A DNA stretch of 64,000 nucleotides from Agrypnia vestita (lineage: Eukaryota; Arthropoda; Insecta; Trichoptera; Phryganeidae), in NCBI GenBank assembly GCA_016648135.1, contig JADDOH010001981.1, positions 186,001 to 250,000 of the forward strand, given 5' to 3'. Below, in pieces: positions 22,324-34,873 of this stretch. A program made the position numbers and the translations under genes. The notes under the pieces were generated by a model. It was not told the origin of the DNA. It saw only the letters and a program-made list of their open reading frames with translations, and did no database searches. Every line of letters starts with the position of its first letter. Positions within the stretch are counted from its first letter, which is position 1.

Positions 22324-22432
22324 TATATCTAATTATGTCTTTGTTTTTTATCTCTAATTATCAGTTATTTCAATATATTATTACTTCACTACTTCATTAT
22401 ATTCGTATCATTATGTTATTACTATATCATTT

Positions 22433-22905
22433 AGGAGACTATATATAACCTATATTCGACCTCACCTCGAATTTTGCTCAACAATATGGTCATCTACATA
22501 TAAATTTAATATTAACAGAATCGAAAACGTTCAAAAACATTCCTTAAGGGCATTAACTACAAATTTAATTTGAATTTTAACTATTTGGACTCAATAAAAT
22601 TTAATAAATTGGAAATTCTACAAAACGGGCGAATATTGTCAGATCAATCCTTTCTTTTCCAAATAATTCATAACCTTATTGATTCTCCTGAAATCACCAG
22701 CTTGCTAGCTTTCCACGTCCCATTCCGACCTACCAGACAGAAGTACCTCTATTCCCTTCCAATTTATCAAACCAACAATAGGAATATCTATGAATATGTC
22801 CTATTTGTGTTATCCTTTAATGAGGGAGACATTTAACTATTTTTTGTATTTCATCTTATCAAGCAATTGTGTCTCCCTGTTGGGTGACCGAATTAAATAA
22901 AATTT
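22433..22905 (+). pseudogene. Jockey/CR1-type LINE RT C-terminal fragment
   Basis: A frame reads YIRPHLEFCSTIWSS and INRIENVQKHSLRALT. After one frame break it continues with LDSIKFNKLEILQNGRILSD and LIDSPEITSLLAFHVPFR. This is the order of the conserved region after the RT fingers and palm in Jockey/CR1-type LINEs. After the stop at 22834-22836 comes a short 3' tail with GTGTCTCCCTGTTGGGTGACC. It is 5'-truncated and has at least one frameshift. Confidence 0.7.
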
Positions 22906-23585
22906 TAAAAAAATACTCATTACTATTTCATCACTTCACTATTTTAACTTTTTCCATTCCATTGCTACTGTTCTTGTCTTTAATTTTTTATTTGTTCTTA
23001 TTATTTATATATACAGGTTAAATATGTTCGATTCTGATAACTCGTACTCTTATTCATATATATCATTAACTTGTGTCTGTTTTATTTCCAAATAAATAAA
23101 TAATATAAAATACAACTTAAGCTTATTTTTGTTTAATTTATTTAAATTCGCAATTGCCAAATCAAATTAAGAATAAATCTTCGTTTCAGACATAATGTTG
23201 TACTTAGACAAGATCTTTACGAACAATCAGTATTTCCTTTACGCACCAGAAAATCACGTCGTATTCCTTTTGGACATATTTAAAGCTTTGTTCTATGAAA
23301 CATGTATGTATAAAAATGACGTAATGGTTATTCAAATCAATTTGATGTCATATTATTATTTTTTTGTTTTTTCACATTAAGAGAAATCTGTCTTCCCAAT
23401 TTCCTAAATAAATAGAATTATTACCGAATATTAATGAAATATTGATTTTTTTTTTAAATTAATATTCATGTAGGTAGGGTACATTTTACATTATGTGTAT
23501 CCTTTCAAAAATAAAATAAGTTCATGTATAAAATAGTGATGTTATTCGAGAGGGAGGAAATTAATATAACTTATAAATTACTAGT
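22906..23585. other. AT-rich non-coding stretch
   Basis: No gene is recognised. Confidence 0.3.
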
Positions 23586-24072
23586 ACGCCATGAATTTTT
23601 GGAACAAGTTGACGAGTTTCTTTATTTGCGAAGATAGACAAGGGAAGTTAAGAAATATATCGAGGAATAAGGTGAACGGTGATTTGAATGTAATAATTTA
23701 TAATAGGAATATATCAATCAAGGCAAGAGTAGCGGTACACAATGGAATTCGGGTACCAACACTGATGTGCGGGAGTGAAGCCTGTAGAAGAGGAACGAAA
23801 GTAGACTGAATGCAGTGGAGATGAGATCACTTAGTTGTATATGTGACAAATCCATTTATAATGAAGTAAAGAATAGAGATGTTAGGAAAGAATGTAAATC
23901 TGATCTTAACATAGTTAATGGAATCAAAAAAGGGTCAAACAGATCAAAAAAAGACAATCGTCAAGCTTGCATGATATGTATGAAAGTGGATGAGGTGAGA
24001 GTTGTATATTAGAACAGAAGGGTGTGGCGCTTTATCCCCTCTGCCTACCCCCGCGGAGAAACGGCGTAATAG
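23586..24072 (+). pseudogene. RTE-like LINE C-terminal fragment, copy with TAAG tail
   Basis: Broken frames read NKVNGDLNVIIYNRNISIKA, then VAVHNGIRVPTLMCGSEAC, then MRSLSCICDKSIYNEVKNRD and ECKSDLNIVNGIKKGS. Each matches, in order, the intact segments of the copy at 36476-38275 (VNGALNAIISNRN, LVPTLMYGSEAW, RMCGKSMYDRVKNED). It ends with CGGAGAAACGGCGTAATAG and a short TAAG tail. It is dead. Confidence 0.75.
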
Positions 24073-24365
24073 TAAGTAAGAATCAACATTTGTGGAAAGA
24101 ATATAAAGCTGATCTTAACATAGTAGGTAAATCGAATTAAAAAGTTAAGTTAAGTCATGTTAAGCGAATGAATGAGGAAAGGATGGTATGAAGGGTGTGT
24201 GACGCAAGAGGCCAGCCCCGAAAGACTTGGAGTGACCAGTTTAACCAAATACTGGATGATGGTCCTGTTAGAAACCTCAACAATCGCGAGCTTGCATTCG
24301 AAGATATATAAATGTGGATATAGCAAGAGTTGTATGTCGGAAGAGAAGAATGTGGCGCTCACCAG
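24073..24365 (+). pseudogene. Second RTE-like LINE C-terminal fragment, in tandem
   Basis: Immediately after the TAAG tail of the previous copy the same C-terminal coding region starts again: GAATATAAAGCTGATCTTAAC, then 'gcgaatgaatgaggaaaggatggt', and GGTCCTGTTAGAAACCTCAAC. It is degraded by several stops. Two fragments head to tail could reflect insertion of one copy next to the tail of another. Confidence 0.6.
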
Positions 24366-25601
24366 TGTTGTTGTTGTAATTCCAGACTAATTCAAGCGAG
24401 TTGACAGTTTCCTCTGTATTATAATGATTTTTAATTGATAAACATATTTTTTTAAACTTCTTATTTCTACTAAAATCAAAAATGTTGTTTTGATTTGTCA
24501 ATTCGTTATAATTGTTTTGTTATAATTAAACATATCTCAATATCTCTTTATACTATCATAATAGATGTTTAGCCTAAAACGACGAAGGCCATAATAAAAA
24601 TAAGAAAAGGCAAAAAGAAAGAAACGTGTACTGGGTAAGTCGTTGATATCAATATTCGGTTGTGTTAAAAAATATATATTTGTTTGTTTCTCATTTTATT
24701 GAATTTATACTTATAATTTATTTTAAAGCGGGCTTTGTAAAAAGTTTGTACGGACTGAATGAAATAGATAATAGTGTGAAAAAATAACGAAAGCTTATTT
24801 TGTAAAATCCTATTTAACCGTCTATTGATGTTTAAGATAAATAGCAACTCTTTTTTTCAGTAATAATTATTTATTTTAATTTCATATTTGAATCCTGTGT
24901 CCGCACGATTGATATAGGTAAAATACAATGTTCGAAAGATGTTAATGTGATCTGTCATGACGTACCTACTTATCAAAATCTGAGTTTCACTAATACATAT
25001 AAAGCAAATTAAAATGACAAATTATTATGATACACCTACCTTTAAATTTTAAATGATTAAAAATTCAATAAGTGATGATAATTATCAATTTAACACATTG
25101 GAAATATATTCTCGTGCTCTGTATCATTCATTGTTTTAATAAAAAATATAATATACTGTTTTAAGTAGAATATTGTATATTTGCATAAATATTTAATTTA
25201 CAAATAAAATCTTGATAAATGTTCAGCTTTGAAGAAATGCAGACCAATTAAAAATCCGAATAATAGGGAACCCACAAAAAGGACAGCTTTTAGGAAATGT
25301 GCGTCAATATATTGTATATGAAATATTGTGGTGTTTAATGAGGTGTTTGAAATGTAATTTTAAATTAATGAAGAATTATTAAAGAAAAGTTATGAAACAA
25401 GCAGTAGCTAATTTAATTTATATTTGCTTCATGCATTTTAACATATTTTATTTTATTAATCACAACGTCCAAGGATAGGTCAATAAATGGACAGACACAA
25501 TTTTTTTAATCAAATTTAAAATCGAGTTTTTTACAGATTTTATTTAGCTTCACTTGTCTATCAACCGCAAAATCTTTTAATCAATGTTTGACCCACTTCC
25601 T
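24366..25601. other. AT-rich non-coding stretch
   Basis: No gene is recognised. Confidence 0.3.
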
Positions 25602-25753
25602 GACCAATAATCGCTCTAAAACTTGGCAGAGAGATGTATTCCGGATGATAATAAAATAATCATTCATTAGTTTTCCCGACCAACAATCGCTCTAAAATTT
25701 GGCAGAGAGTTGTATTCCGGACGACAATAAAATAATCATTCATTGGTTTTACA
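25602..25753 (+). repeat. Direct tandem duplication, unit about 76 bases
   Basis: Two units carry GACCAA(T/C)AATCGCTCTAAAA, then TTGGCAGAGAG, TGTATTCCGGA and AATAAAATAATCATTCATT. Only a few bases differ between them. Confidence 0.75.
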
Positions 25754-25954
25754 AAATAAATTTACCTATTAAAAAAATATATATTAAAATGCTGACGCGT
25801 TATTTTATCGGATATTATGCATGCTAGTGACATCTGTCGTGAGTCGTGACATCATTAAAAATCACCCTTTTTTCGTACTAAAAGTTGAAAATATAGAACA
25901 AACAATTTGGGTTCTTATCCTCATTTGACAGAAAAATTAATATTTTGAGTTATT

Positions 25955-26058
25955 CACGATGGAAATGACGTTTTGGGCAGAGAAAAGTTGCTTTGACCTA
26001 GAAATCCAAGACAAAATAAGCAGCCACATTCGAGTTTTACTGCTTCAGATAAACAGAT
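25955..26058 (+). repeat. Dispersed repeat, partner at 29145-29255
   Basis: TTGACCTAGAAATCCAAGAC, then AAAATAA and CTTCAGATAAACAGAT match TTGACGTAGAAATTCCAGAC, AAAATAA and CTTCAGACAAACAGAT in the same order at 29163-29255. The element type is not recognised. Confidence 0.5.
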
Positions 26059-28292
26059 TTTTCACTTTACGTATAACTTAAATATTTCGTTTTTTTTTTT
26101 TGTTTTGCACATATTTTTTTATTGTATTGAGTAGATGCACGCCCACGATTTATAATATTTAATAAGATGACATTATCCATCGCTAAACTTGAATAAAGTG
26201 ATAGATTATCCAGTAATAAAATTTGCGAAATGACGTCATCGATACCCACCGACAAGATACTGCGGTTTATTCATATTTATAGCTCGAGAACAAAATAACC
26301 TCCCTTTTTTCTGGAAATAGAAGCCTTCTTATCATAAAGATTTTAAGTCAAGTGAAATATTTCCGGAAAATATATTAATTTTAATCGAAAATCGAATTTC
26401 ATTGAAATGCTTTTTAATCGTTTCAGCATTAGTCGAAGGGCATCAGATATTAAAATATGTCACAGCACAGGTTCAACACACTAGAATATAAAATGAAATT
26501 ATAATGTATAAAGTATAAATATAGCCACTTGGAAATTGAAAACAAAATTTCATCGGGGAATAATAAAAACTTTAAGATGGCCAGGTGATCCCTTGCCTCG
26601 GGACACCAAAGTGTCAGTGACGTGCAGCGCATACAAGCAAAAAAGCTGTGCATTAGTAAAGATTCTGGAAAACAAATATAAATTAAACAATCCTTATCTT
26701 AAGAAACGGTTGATTTAAATTTCTAGCCATAATTCGTCCTACGGCTAGATGTTTTATTTCAGACGTTTCTGTATCCAACTTCATGTCAATTCGTAATTTA
26801 TCTCATTTGTTTGCGCCCAAAAAATTTGTTCCATAGATCTAGTCAAGTCGAGAAAAAACTCGTCCTGAACTGTGTATATTATTGACTCATTTCTATGTCT
26901 GCAAGATTTTTGTGGTAGACAAGTAAATTTTTCATTGAATAGTGTTTCTTCAAACTGTGAGAACTACGCGCACGACACTTGCAGAAATGACATTTTTTAC
27001 AAATTCCACCCAAAACTTATTGTGTGAATTCTATTTCTCTTTTCTATGGTAAATTCCATCTGTCAAATCATAATGATTATGTTGAGTATGTTTGTTCTTT
27101 TTTTCTTTAATAATTTTTATATGAATTGCTGGTTTCAACAATTACACAAATTCAATCCGTTTCTATTTACATGAATTATTGTATGATAATTTATTAAGAA
27201 ACTTCGTAAAATGTTGGCTTTTAAACATTTTATACCCACTATGAAAATGTTTATTTACGACGACATTGCCATCGATGAAATCATAAAATGTTTGATTTGT
27301 TTTTGTGAAAAGAAACGTATATCTGAAATTAGTATTTTTCCCGATTTAATTATACATAAATCGTCTTCGAAATATTTTGAAAAATTTTGCCGTATTACCT
27401 GTAGGTATATAAAATATTTATTTATATATAAAATCCTTATTTACAATACTTCTTTTACAGTGTAGTTTTTTGTGGATTAAAGCTACTCAGAATAGTTGAT
27501 TATATGCAGTTAAAAAAAAATACAAAATAAATATTACTGACGAATTTAAAAAAATATTATAATTGTGTTCTATAACGCCACTCTGGGACAGGCGGAGCCT
27601 AGAAGAGTGGCATAATCCACAAATTTAACAAAAAAAAATGTGTAATTTATCTTATACTTTTATTATTAAATTAGTATTAATTACCTTTATTTGTAAATAT
27701 GGAGTTTTTGAAATAAAATAAAAAAGTATATACCCGTATAGGTATATGCTTTTATATATTTTTAAATAAAGGTATATTATATAATAGTCGGTCACAGCAC
27801 AACCTAAGTTTATACCCATCGCAAGGTATTAATATTTTTTTTTAAAATACAAATATTTTACTTCGTTGTAGAAGAATATTGAAAATTGAAGTAAAATGTG
27901 TTCCGTATATATTTCAAATCAGTAACATTATTCCTCTTCATCTAATAATGATATTACATATCTTTCACGAATGTTATAATTTTATAATGACTGAAACTGG
28001 ATACATTTTTATTCTATAAATTATTATTTTTATAACTGTTATTTCTGAGCAAGATTAAAGAAACTATTTACTATGGGTGTCTCACGGAGACACTGTATTT
28101 ATATGGTAAAGTAAGCATGGAGGTCTTTGGATGTTTATAAGGCTTACTATCTATTATATGGCTGCCTTAAGTAATCACTTTACAAAATGCAACGTTCACC
28201 TATTCCATCAATGATTGACTATCACACCTATCGATTTTTTTGGAAGTTGTATAAATATGTTTAATTTGTTCCACATGTAAGTTTATTTATCA
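26059..28292. other. AT-rich non-coding stretch with one hairpin
   Basis: No gene is recognised. At 27577-27611 GCCACTCT faces AGAGTGGC around a 19-base loop with a GGCGGAGCC core. A 84-codon frame at 27211-27465 has host-like codons but no motif, so I do not call it a gene. Confidence 0.3.
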
Positions 28293-28428
28293 ATGCCACC
28301 TGTGGTTGAAATTCTTCATACCCATGTACCAGTAAAGATTTATTTTTTGAGCAATATTCTTTTTAAATTTATACGACATTCATCTGAATTAATTACTAAC
28401 ACGTACATTGGAATATGCCTGAACGCGA

Positions 28429-28661
28429 TGTGTAAAGTGATCACCTTAGCCAGGCATATGATAGATCGTAGGCCCTATAAATACCCAAAGCTTCCATACC
28501 TACTTTCATACATAAATAGCTTCGTCTCTGTGAGACATCTACAATACATCTTGATTAATGACGATCCTCTGGATACAAAATCCAATAATTGTGTTCGTAA
28601 AAAAAAATATATTCTCAAAATATTTAGATTAATAAACTTAGTTAATGTATTCAATTTTTAA
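28429..28661 (+). repeat. Dispersed repeat R-A, partial copy
   Basis: It aligns with 19905-20060 and with 6740-6900 (CCTATAAATACCC, AAATAGCTTCGTCTCTGTGAG, AAAATCCAATAATTGTGTTC). The 122-codon frame at 28293-28661 runs through it and is best read as repeat sequence. Confidence 0.5.
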
Positions 28662-30439
28662 GCTTATAGCCATGCGGTACGGATCCATTTTTCAGAAAAT
28701 TTTGATTGAAATGAAATAAGAACTATACGCGTTCACAAAATCCGTTATATTTCAAACATAATTTATATATGTACTAAGTCTTGGCATAATCCAAGAATAT
28801 GGTCCCATTGTTTATACAACTGATTCGTTTGAAAATAAGTATTTCTCGATATACCTAATAGAATGTCCTGATAACAAAATTTAAGACAATTGAGGCTTAA
28901 ATTGTAGGTAAGTATTAAATTAAATATAAATATGTACGAAAATTGTACCATATATTTTAAATGTCAGTCACTAGTTTAAGGACCATAGAAAAAGGTATAC
29001 AAGAAAAACCGCAAACCATGCCTAGTCTTTACTGTCCGGTTTGGCCCACAATTTGGATTCCCTTATATTTCACTGAAGAAGAAAAATGATAAAACCCGAG
29101 CGAAACACATAAAAATAATTATTTATTCGAAATCCTTATATCGCGTGATGAAAATAACACTGCGAGTTGACGTAGAAATTCCAGACAAAATAATCTCTGC
29201 AAATATAACGACGGTTTTTGCTTTCGCACCGTTCAAGCTTCAGACAAACAGATAATCCTCATTATAATATATAAATACCTACTACTTTGTGTTATGTAGA
29301 TACATTCGATGACAACACATATATTTATATATACATAGCAGGTCCTACCGATATCTGAAAAAGTCATGGATAGGTATCTACATTTGAAAGCTTAAACGTC
29401 AAGAAAATTGGTTGAAGGAAAAACAAATTAAAGATGATTTCTTGAAGCCAAAGATAAATTTAGTAATATTTCTATCCAGGTCTATGAATTTTGAAGTGTT
29501 GCCAGTGATTCCAAGATATCGGAAGTGTTGTTAAAATTCCAACGATTTAAACTATTGAATTCGCTAACTAGTTTCGACAACTAACGAAACTATCGAATAT
29601 TTATTATATTACTATGAAATGCGGCTCGTGGGATTATTTTATGTATGTTGCGAGATTATTTCTGCATGCGATAATTGCGCAACTCACCATACTTTTTATG
29701 CAAACATTAGAATAAAAAAATAATATTATTAAGTAAGATAATATACACTAAACAGTATAGGTATCTACTGTAAATTAAGTTTAGATACATATCAAAATAA
29801 CTCTTTGAAATAATTCGATGAGTTCAGATACATTTCAAAAGGTCTATTCTAAACATAGATTATGACATATCTACTTTCGTAATTTGATATGAAATCGGAG
29901 TGGGTTAATATTTTTTCAAACAATGCCATTGTGAACGAGGCCTGACTAGATTGTTACGCAACACCGACCAATTCCCGGTTGCAGGATAGATAACAGTCAG
30001 ACCCACTTCCCATTTTGATTCTTGTACCCGGAATTTTCCTAATCCAGGGTTAATAGAATATCGATATGACAGACAGAGGAGGACTGGTTGCAAATTTGAA
30101 AATGTGACTTTTCCTTTCATTATTGACGGACTTTCACGTAGTGTAATAATATGGTGTAATAATGGGCTTTGTAAATGGTGAGATTGACATTTAAATCAAT
30201 TTATTTTTTCAGAAATTCTAGTATTACTTATTACTTTTTTTCATTGTTTGTTTTGTTATTTATTTTATTTATTTAATAGATAAAAACATATTTTTTTAAA
30301 TATGCATTGCAGGCCGCTGGTGCCTGCTAATTTACTACATGAATATTTACATTATTTTCTTCTTAACCCTCTCATAGCAGTGCAACAACACATGAACCTT
30401 AAATCTGTAATATTTCCGTAAATACGAGCCAAGAAATAT
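28662..30439. other. Non-coding stretch with repeat fragments
   Basis: No gene is recognised. Near 29065-29110 the + strand has CACTGAAGAAGAAAAATG then ACCCGAGCGAAACACATA, a decayed version of the GAAAC-ended modules listed at 14418. The repeat partner of 25955 lies at 29145-29255. Confidence 0.3.
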
Positions 30440-30628
30440 TAGTGATGGTTTAACCGTTATTTTAACCGGTTATGTTCAGTACAGTTATTTGGGATTTGTG
30501 TCTAACTGTATCGATAACTGTATAGTACCGATAGTTACTTGTCGAACTGCAAAAAATTCGTTGACATTCATCGACGTAATCAGATACAAATAACCGTTAG
30601 TGTGTCACCGGTTAAAATAAAATCACTA
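30440..30628. mobile_element. hAT-like MITE
   Basis: The ends TAGTGATGGTTTAACCG and the reverse-complement-like AACCGG...AATCACTA are flanked by agaaatat and cgaaatat, an 8-base target duplication with one mismatch. Inverted TAACCG/CGGTTA blocks lie inside. No coding capacity. Confidence 0.6.
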
Positions 30629-30636
30629 CGAAATAT

Positions 30637-31019
30637 ATATTTTAACTAATCCTAAAAATATTGCACGTAGAAATGACTGGTGAAAAACTTAATTTAGTGC
30701 TTGTCCTGTTATCGAACAATTATGTTGGCATCGAAGTGAATGAATTTTCAGGCAAGTTTGTGATGGTCGACATAGAGATAGATTTAATAAATTTAGAAAA
30801 TCTTAAAATAATAATATTCAAAAAGCCAAGTATGGACATCAAAAATATATTTCTTCTGGTTTGAATCGTTTAAAAGTAAAAGCCTGATATATTTCTTCTC
30901 AAGATTCCATGTATTACAAGAGGCTAACAAAATATTGAATATTCGGCTATACAAGTAATATTTCTTAGGTTTTTTATTATACCATAGATATAATTCTGTG
31001 TTAAATTAATATCGTTTGC
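30637..31019. other. Non-coding stretch
   Basis: No gene is recognised. A 67-codon frame at 30661-30864 (LVLVLLSNNYVGIEVNEFSG) has no recognised family. Confidence 0.3.
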
Positions 31020-31500
31020 CAATCCTAATAGACTCGACCTTGTGAGTAGGTGCGAACGAGCCTTTATTATTTATGAATCGGAACAGCAAGTCTCGTGTGT
31101 AGCGGGTGCTTTACTGTTATTTTAACGAAACGGACCAATCACAGGCGCGCTTTGCCTTCGACGGGTTGAGCCGGAGGCGACCGTCCTGATGGCTGAATCC
31201 GGCCAATGGCGAGCGCCGGCGGTGAGGTCATCGCGCATAGGATGAGTCACTGCACTAGCGTGGATTTCAGAGGTATGGTGAAATCATTACTATAAAAGGA
31301 GCGAAAACGATATACTCAGCCCCTTCAGTTCGAGTCCAGACTTGCGAGCGGGAGCGCTGCCCAACAGACTACCGACGGAGCCCTGAGTTCCAGAACATCA
31401 TTTGCGGACGGAGTTGCTGCCCGGACGTACGGAGGAATCTACCATTCATCGTACCAAGAGAGGATCATACCGCCACTGTATAACAGCTAAGGAACACATT
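31020..31500 (+). promoter_or_regulatory. Putative pol II core promoter in a GC-richer block
   Basis: TATAAAAGG at 31291-31299 is followed by ACTCAGCC (A at 31318) and TTCAGTTCG (A at 31327), either of which could be an initiator. A GC-rich, CG-rich leader-like stretch follows to about 31500. The arrangement resembles promoters of insect LTR elements or of a transposon 5' region. No open frame of a known gene follows within 3 kb, so what it drives is unknown. Confidence 0.4.
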
Positions 31501-31616
31501 TATATTATCTATCGATTAATTATTTTCACTATTGAAATGCATTTATTTTGGGAAGATTTAAAATCGGAGCAATAATGTATAATTAATATCACGATTTCTT
31601 GTGTGATCTTGGCTCA

Positions 31617-31928
31617 ATTCGTACGGGAATATCTCCCAAACGAATATATTTTGATGCATGGGGATTTTCATACCATTTGTATTAACAATTGATTTTACGG
31701 AGCTCTATAAGCAGTGCTTAATAGATTCATAATAATTGTCGACGCGTTATGTATTGCATAACCAGATATCAATCCAAATCGTACGAGAAATTCTTCCGAA
31801 CGAATATATTTTAAAGTATGGGGATTTTCATACTATTTTTACTAACAATTGAATACACGGAGTTCTATATGAATTACTTAGTAGCATTATAATAATTACT
31901 GTATTGCGTAGGTATTGCGCAATCATTA
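31617..31928 (+). repeat. Imperfect direct repeat, unit about 160 bases
   Basis: Unit 1 starts TTCGTACGGGAATATCTCCC and unit 2 AATCGTACGAGAAATTCTTCC. Both continue CGAACGAATATATTTT or similar, TATGGGGATTTTCATAC-like sequence, TAACAATTGA, ACGGAG(C/T)TCTATA and end with TATTGC(A/G)(T/C)AA. Identity is about 75 percent by eye. Confidence 0.6.
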
Positions 31929-32039
31929 CACTCGGTCTACAACTAACTCTTTATGAATCGAGTACCTCGGTATATTCAGCTTAATAAGTGGCTTCAGAAT
32001 GACGAGTAAAGGACAGAATGGGGAGATCTAACTAAAGAT

Positions 32040-32815
32040 TGGGGATATCTGGTTTGTGTTAGCCTAGCTGGCTGAGGGGTGGATGATTGCCGGCACTTGG
32101 GCGTGGAACCCGCACAAGCCCCTGCAGGGCCCCTTAAAGGCGGGGTCCTCCTTGTTGCTCGGGGTCGTCAATAAACCGACCACCTAACCTCATCTGGCGC
32201 AAACTACTTAAACCAACAAAAAGGTTCCCTTTGTCTTTGGAAGGATTTCCATGCTTGAATGCTGTAAAACCTTGATAGAAAACGTTAACTTCTATTTCGT
32301 CCTCTGTAAGAAAGACAGGGCCAGAATAAATATAAAAATCATTCACTCATATGGAATAGCTGGGATATTATAAATATGTTACTAACACTCTAACATTTGT
32401 CCAAAGTAAATGTTGCAAGATGCAGAATCGTGGGACGCCGCTCTGAAAAGGCATAATGAGATTGCACAATAATTTGTAACATCGCTGACTATGCCCGCAA
32501 AGGAGGCTAATGTCGTCATCAATTCGTACCAAAAGAGTACATGATTCTTCAAACACCGGCCTAAAAGAAAGGCGCCTCAAGACAACACACATCATCAGAA
32601 ACTCGTACCAAAAGAGTACGGCCTTCTCAATTATAAGCCTAAAGGAGGGGCGTCACGGGATCACATCTCGTAAAGAAGAGATGGAGTCTCGGGATGCAGT
32701 AAGTTCCGGAGGAACAAGGGGGGCCGTTTAGTCACTTAGGTAGTCGGCCACCGGGTTTAGGCGGGCGCGGAGCCTCAACCCCCCTCGGCAGAGATGCTGA
32801 GGGTTTAAAAAACCA
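32040..32815. other. Unassigned GC-richer block with tandem units
   Basis: It holds two tandem units of about 77 bases (about 32517-32592 and 32593-32668). Each has TCGTACCAAAAGAGTAC, a GCCTAAA(A)G(A/G)A(A/G)GG segment and CACATC. The right end, with CCACCGGGTTTAGGCGGGCG then CGGAGCCTCAACCCCC, resembles untranslated regions of R1-clade LINEs, but only by general impression. No coding frame is recognised on either strand. Confidence 0.35.
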
Positions 32816-33998
32816 AAATTTAGCATTCAAAGAAACTATTATTTCATATAAACTCACGGGCTGTTGTAGAATCCTTTCGAACAAACCATCCCCGAGACCT
32901 TATCTACTTATTTATAAAGAAGTTTCGCTTCAAAAATGTCGTATTTCGTAAATAGCAAATATATGTATTATTTTCTCACGCAACTAATATGAACAGGTTC
33001 ATACACGTCTAGGACGAAACCATTCAAGGTAAGAATTTGCTAATACAAAGTGTTTATAATTATTAATTTCAATGTTATTTAATATGTGTGAATTTTTCCC
33101 TTTGCACCGTTCGAACAATTCTACTGGTTTGTCTCCAAACGGAAATGTTTTATTTCTAATACACGAATTCTTCTGGTGAACGTATTTTATTGTAACATAA
33201 ATGTATAGATTATTAGGTTCGTTAGATGTTTTTATTACGTAATATTATGCAATTGTTTCCACACTGCTCCTATAAAAGAATTTGAAGTTATTACGATACA
33301 CAACGGGGTCCTTCATCCATTAGACGAATCATGTGCCAATTCAACGACGTATTACGAATAGTATATATTGTATTTATCGAGATTTAGTCGCATTTATTAT
33401 TTCTAGTGAGGTTTTTAGTATTGGTTCCAGGCGCCATTATGAGGCGGAAATAGTTCATATTCATAGCCCGACTGCAATAGGTATTTTTGTCGCGTAAGAG
33501 GTAGCACTTTTAGGAATATAACTGTGTTTCATGTTTCGTCCCTGACGGACAGGATGGTATAGCTGTGGCTATTTAGGTAATATACTTAGTAAATGCAAAG
33601 GGCAGTAGGTATTGTCAATTTCGTCTGTGAACCCAAGATGTTAGAAATATTTTAGTTAATATTTTTAGTTAATATTGCATTCAAAAGCGCAATTTTCACA
33701 GAATAATTATTTTCAGTTAATAATTATTTTCAGTAAATGTATAGTTAGCACTGGCAGAGCATGAATATTGTATAGAATACATTATTTATAATATTTCAAG
33801 AAGGTATAATATTTTAATCCGCGATCCTTTTATAGTTACAGCGTATCTGTCGACCTCAGCCGTTGCCACCCGCGCCATACAACTATTTTCGCTAACATCA
33901 TACAGCAAATGACTTTATTCATTGCAATGAAATTTATATTATTTAATATTATTTTCCACGACGTATTTTTGACGGGTCACCCCATAGGATTCATCACA
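32816..33998. other. Non-coding stretch
   Basis: No gene is recognised. Local short duplications occur, such as 'gttaatattttt(a)gttaatat' near 33653 and 'ataattattttcagt(t)aa' near 33702. It may be LTR-element flank or spacer. Confidence 0.3.
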
Positions 33999-34400
33999 TT
34001 GTTAGCCGCGGCCAGGAGTTGGCAAATTAATTGAATATAATAGCTAAAATTAAATATCAACTCGCGGCGATTAAGCAACGGCCTTTTAAATAAATTATTA
34101 ATACAAAATTCATCGAATTATACGTTAGGAAGACCCCTCTATCTAACTGAATCATCATAGTGCTTACCGCGGCCAGGAGTTGGCAGATTAATTGAATGTA
34201 ATAGCTAAAATTTAAATTCAACTCGCGTCAACTATTTTACGACTGTATAATATTTTTCATATAACAGAAAACATCTCTAGAAAATACCGTCATTTGACGA
34301 GGACCCAATATCTATCAGGAACACCTCAGTGGTGCCGTGACCAGGAGCTATACTAAATTATTATTAAATGTATCAAGGCCCCGCGATGCCCTACTAGCTA
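33999..34400 (+). repeat. Threefold tandem leader-like repeat, possibly BEL/Pao type
   Basis: Three units contain GCCGCGGCCAGGAGTTGGC (about 34004), ACCGCGGCCAGGAGTTGGC (about 34167) and GTGCCGTGACCAGGAGCTA (about 34333). The first two continue with A(A/G)ATTAATTGAAT, the third with a related AT-rich run, then ATAATAGC-like sequence, and each is preceded by GACCC-like sequence and ATCA. GTGCCGTGACCAGG resembles the start of the leader just after the 5' LTR in insect BEL/Pao elements (from memory). It may be a decayed leader duplicated in tandem. Confidence 0.35.
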
Positions 34401-34439
34401 CCAGGATCATCACAAGTTATTTTCATGATACGCGAGGTT

Positions 34440-34625
34440 TTTTTCGTTTTACAGAAGATAAGTGAGAAATATTGAGAAAAAAATGCAAACTTTTAAGTCG
34501 CTTATCCCCATAACAATTAATTTTAGGACATCGGTGCTTGAAACTTTAAATTTTAAACTCATAATTTAAGCAGAAGTCTACCTGTAAGGTATTTTGGACC
34601 AGCTCTGTTACATCCTGTATATTGT
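34440..34625 (+). repeat. Half copy of the 7107-7422 MITE family
   Basis: GAGAAATATTGAGAAAAAAATG, CTTATCCCCATAACAATTAAT, TTTTAAACTCATAATTTAAGC and GACCAGCTCTGTTACATCC follow the order of the right half of the MITE at 7107-7422. The left half is missing. Confidence 0.55.
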
Positions 34626-34873
34626 CACAAAAATCAAGAGCAATGATAACTCCGCATTGTCTAGTCCACATGAATCTAGAATCAACTGGGCTATTCTCAT
34701 GATCACTAGAAATATGGAGAAACGACTTGAAATATGGAGAAAATATATTACCCGCTGAGTCCTAAAAAATAAGAATGCAAAATATGGGGTTAGATCGGTC
34801 GAACGGTACAGATTTGCGGTAGGGTAGAAATTACATCAGGGTTAGGGGGAGAGGGGAAATTTCGCCTAAGTTA

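Noticed and set aside
27211..27465. 84-codon frame starting MLAFKHFIPTMKMFIYDD
   Set aside because: No motif, no splice partners, AT-rich flanks.
32134..32595. Two adjacent minus-strand frames of 70-75 codons
   Set aside because: No family motif, and they overlap the tandem repeat block; more likely chance frames in GC-richer DNA.
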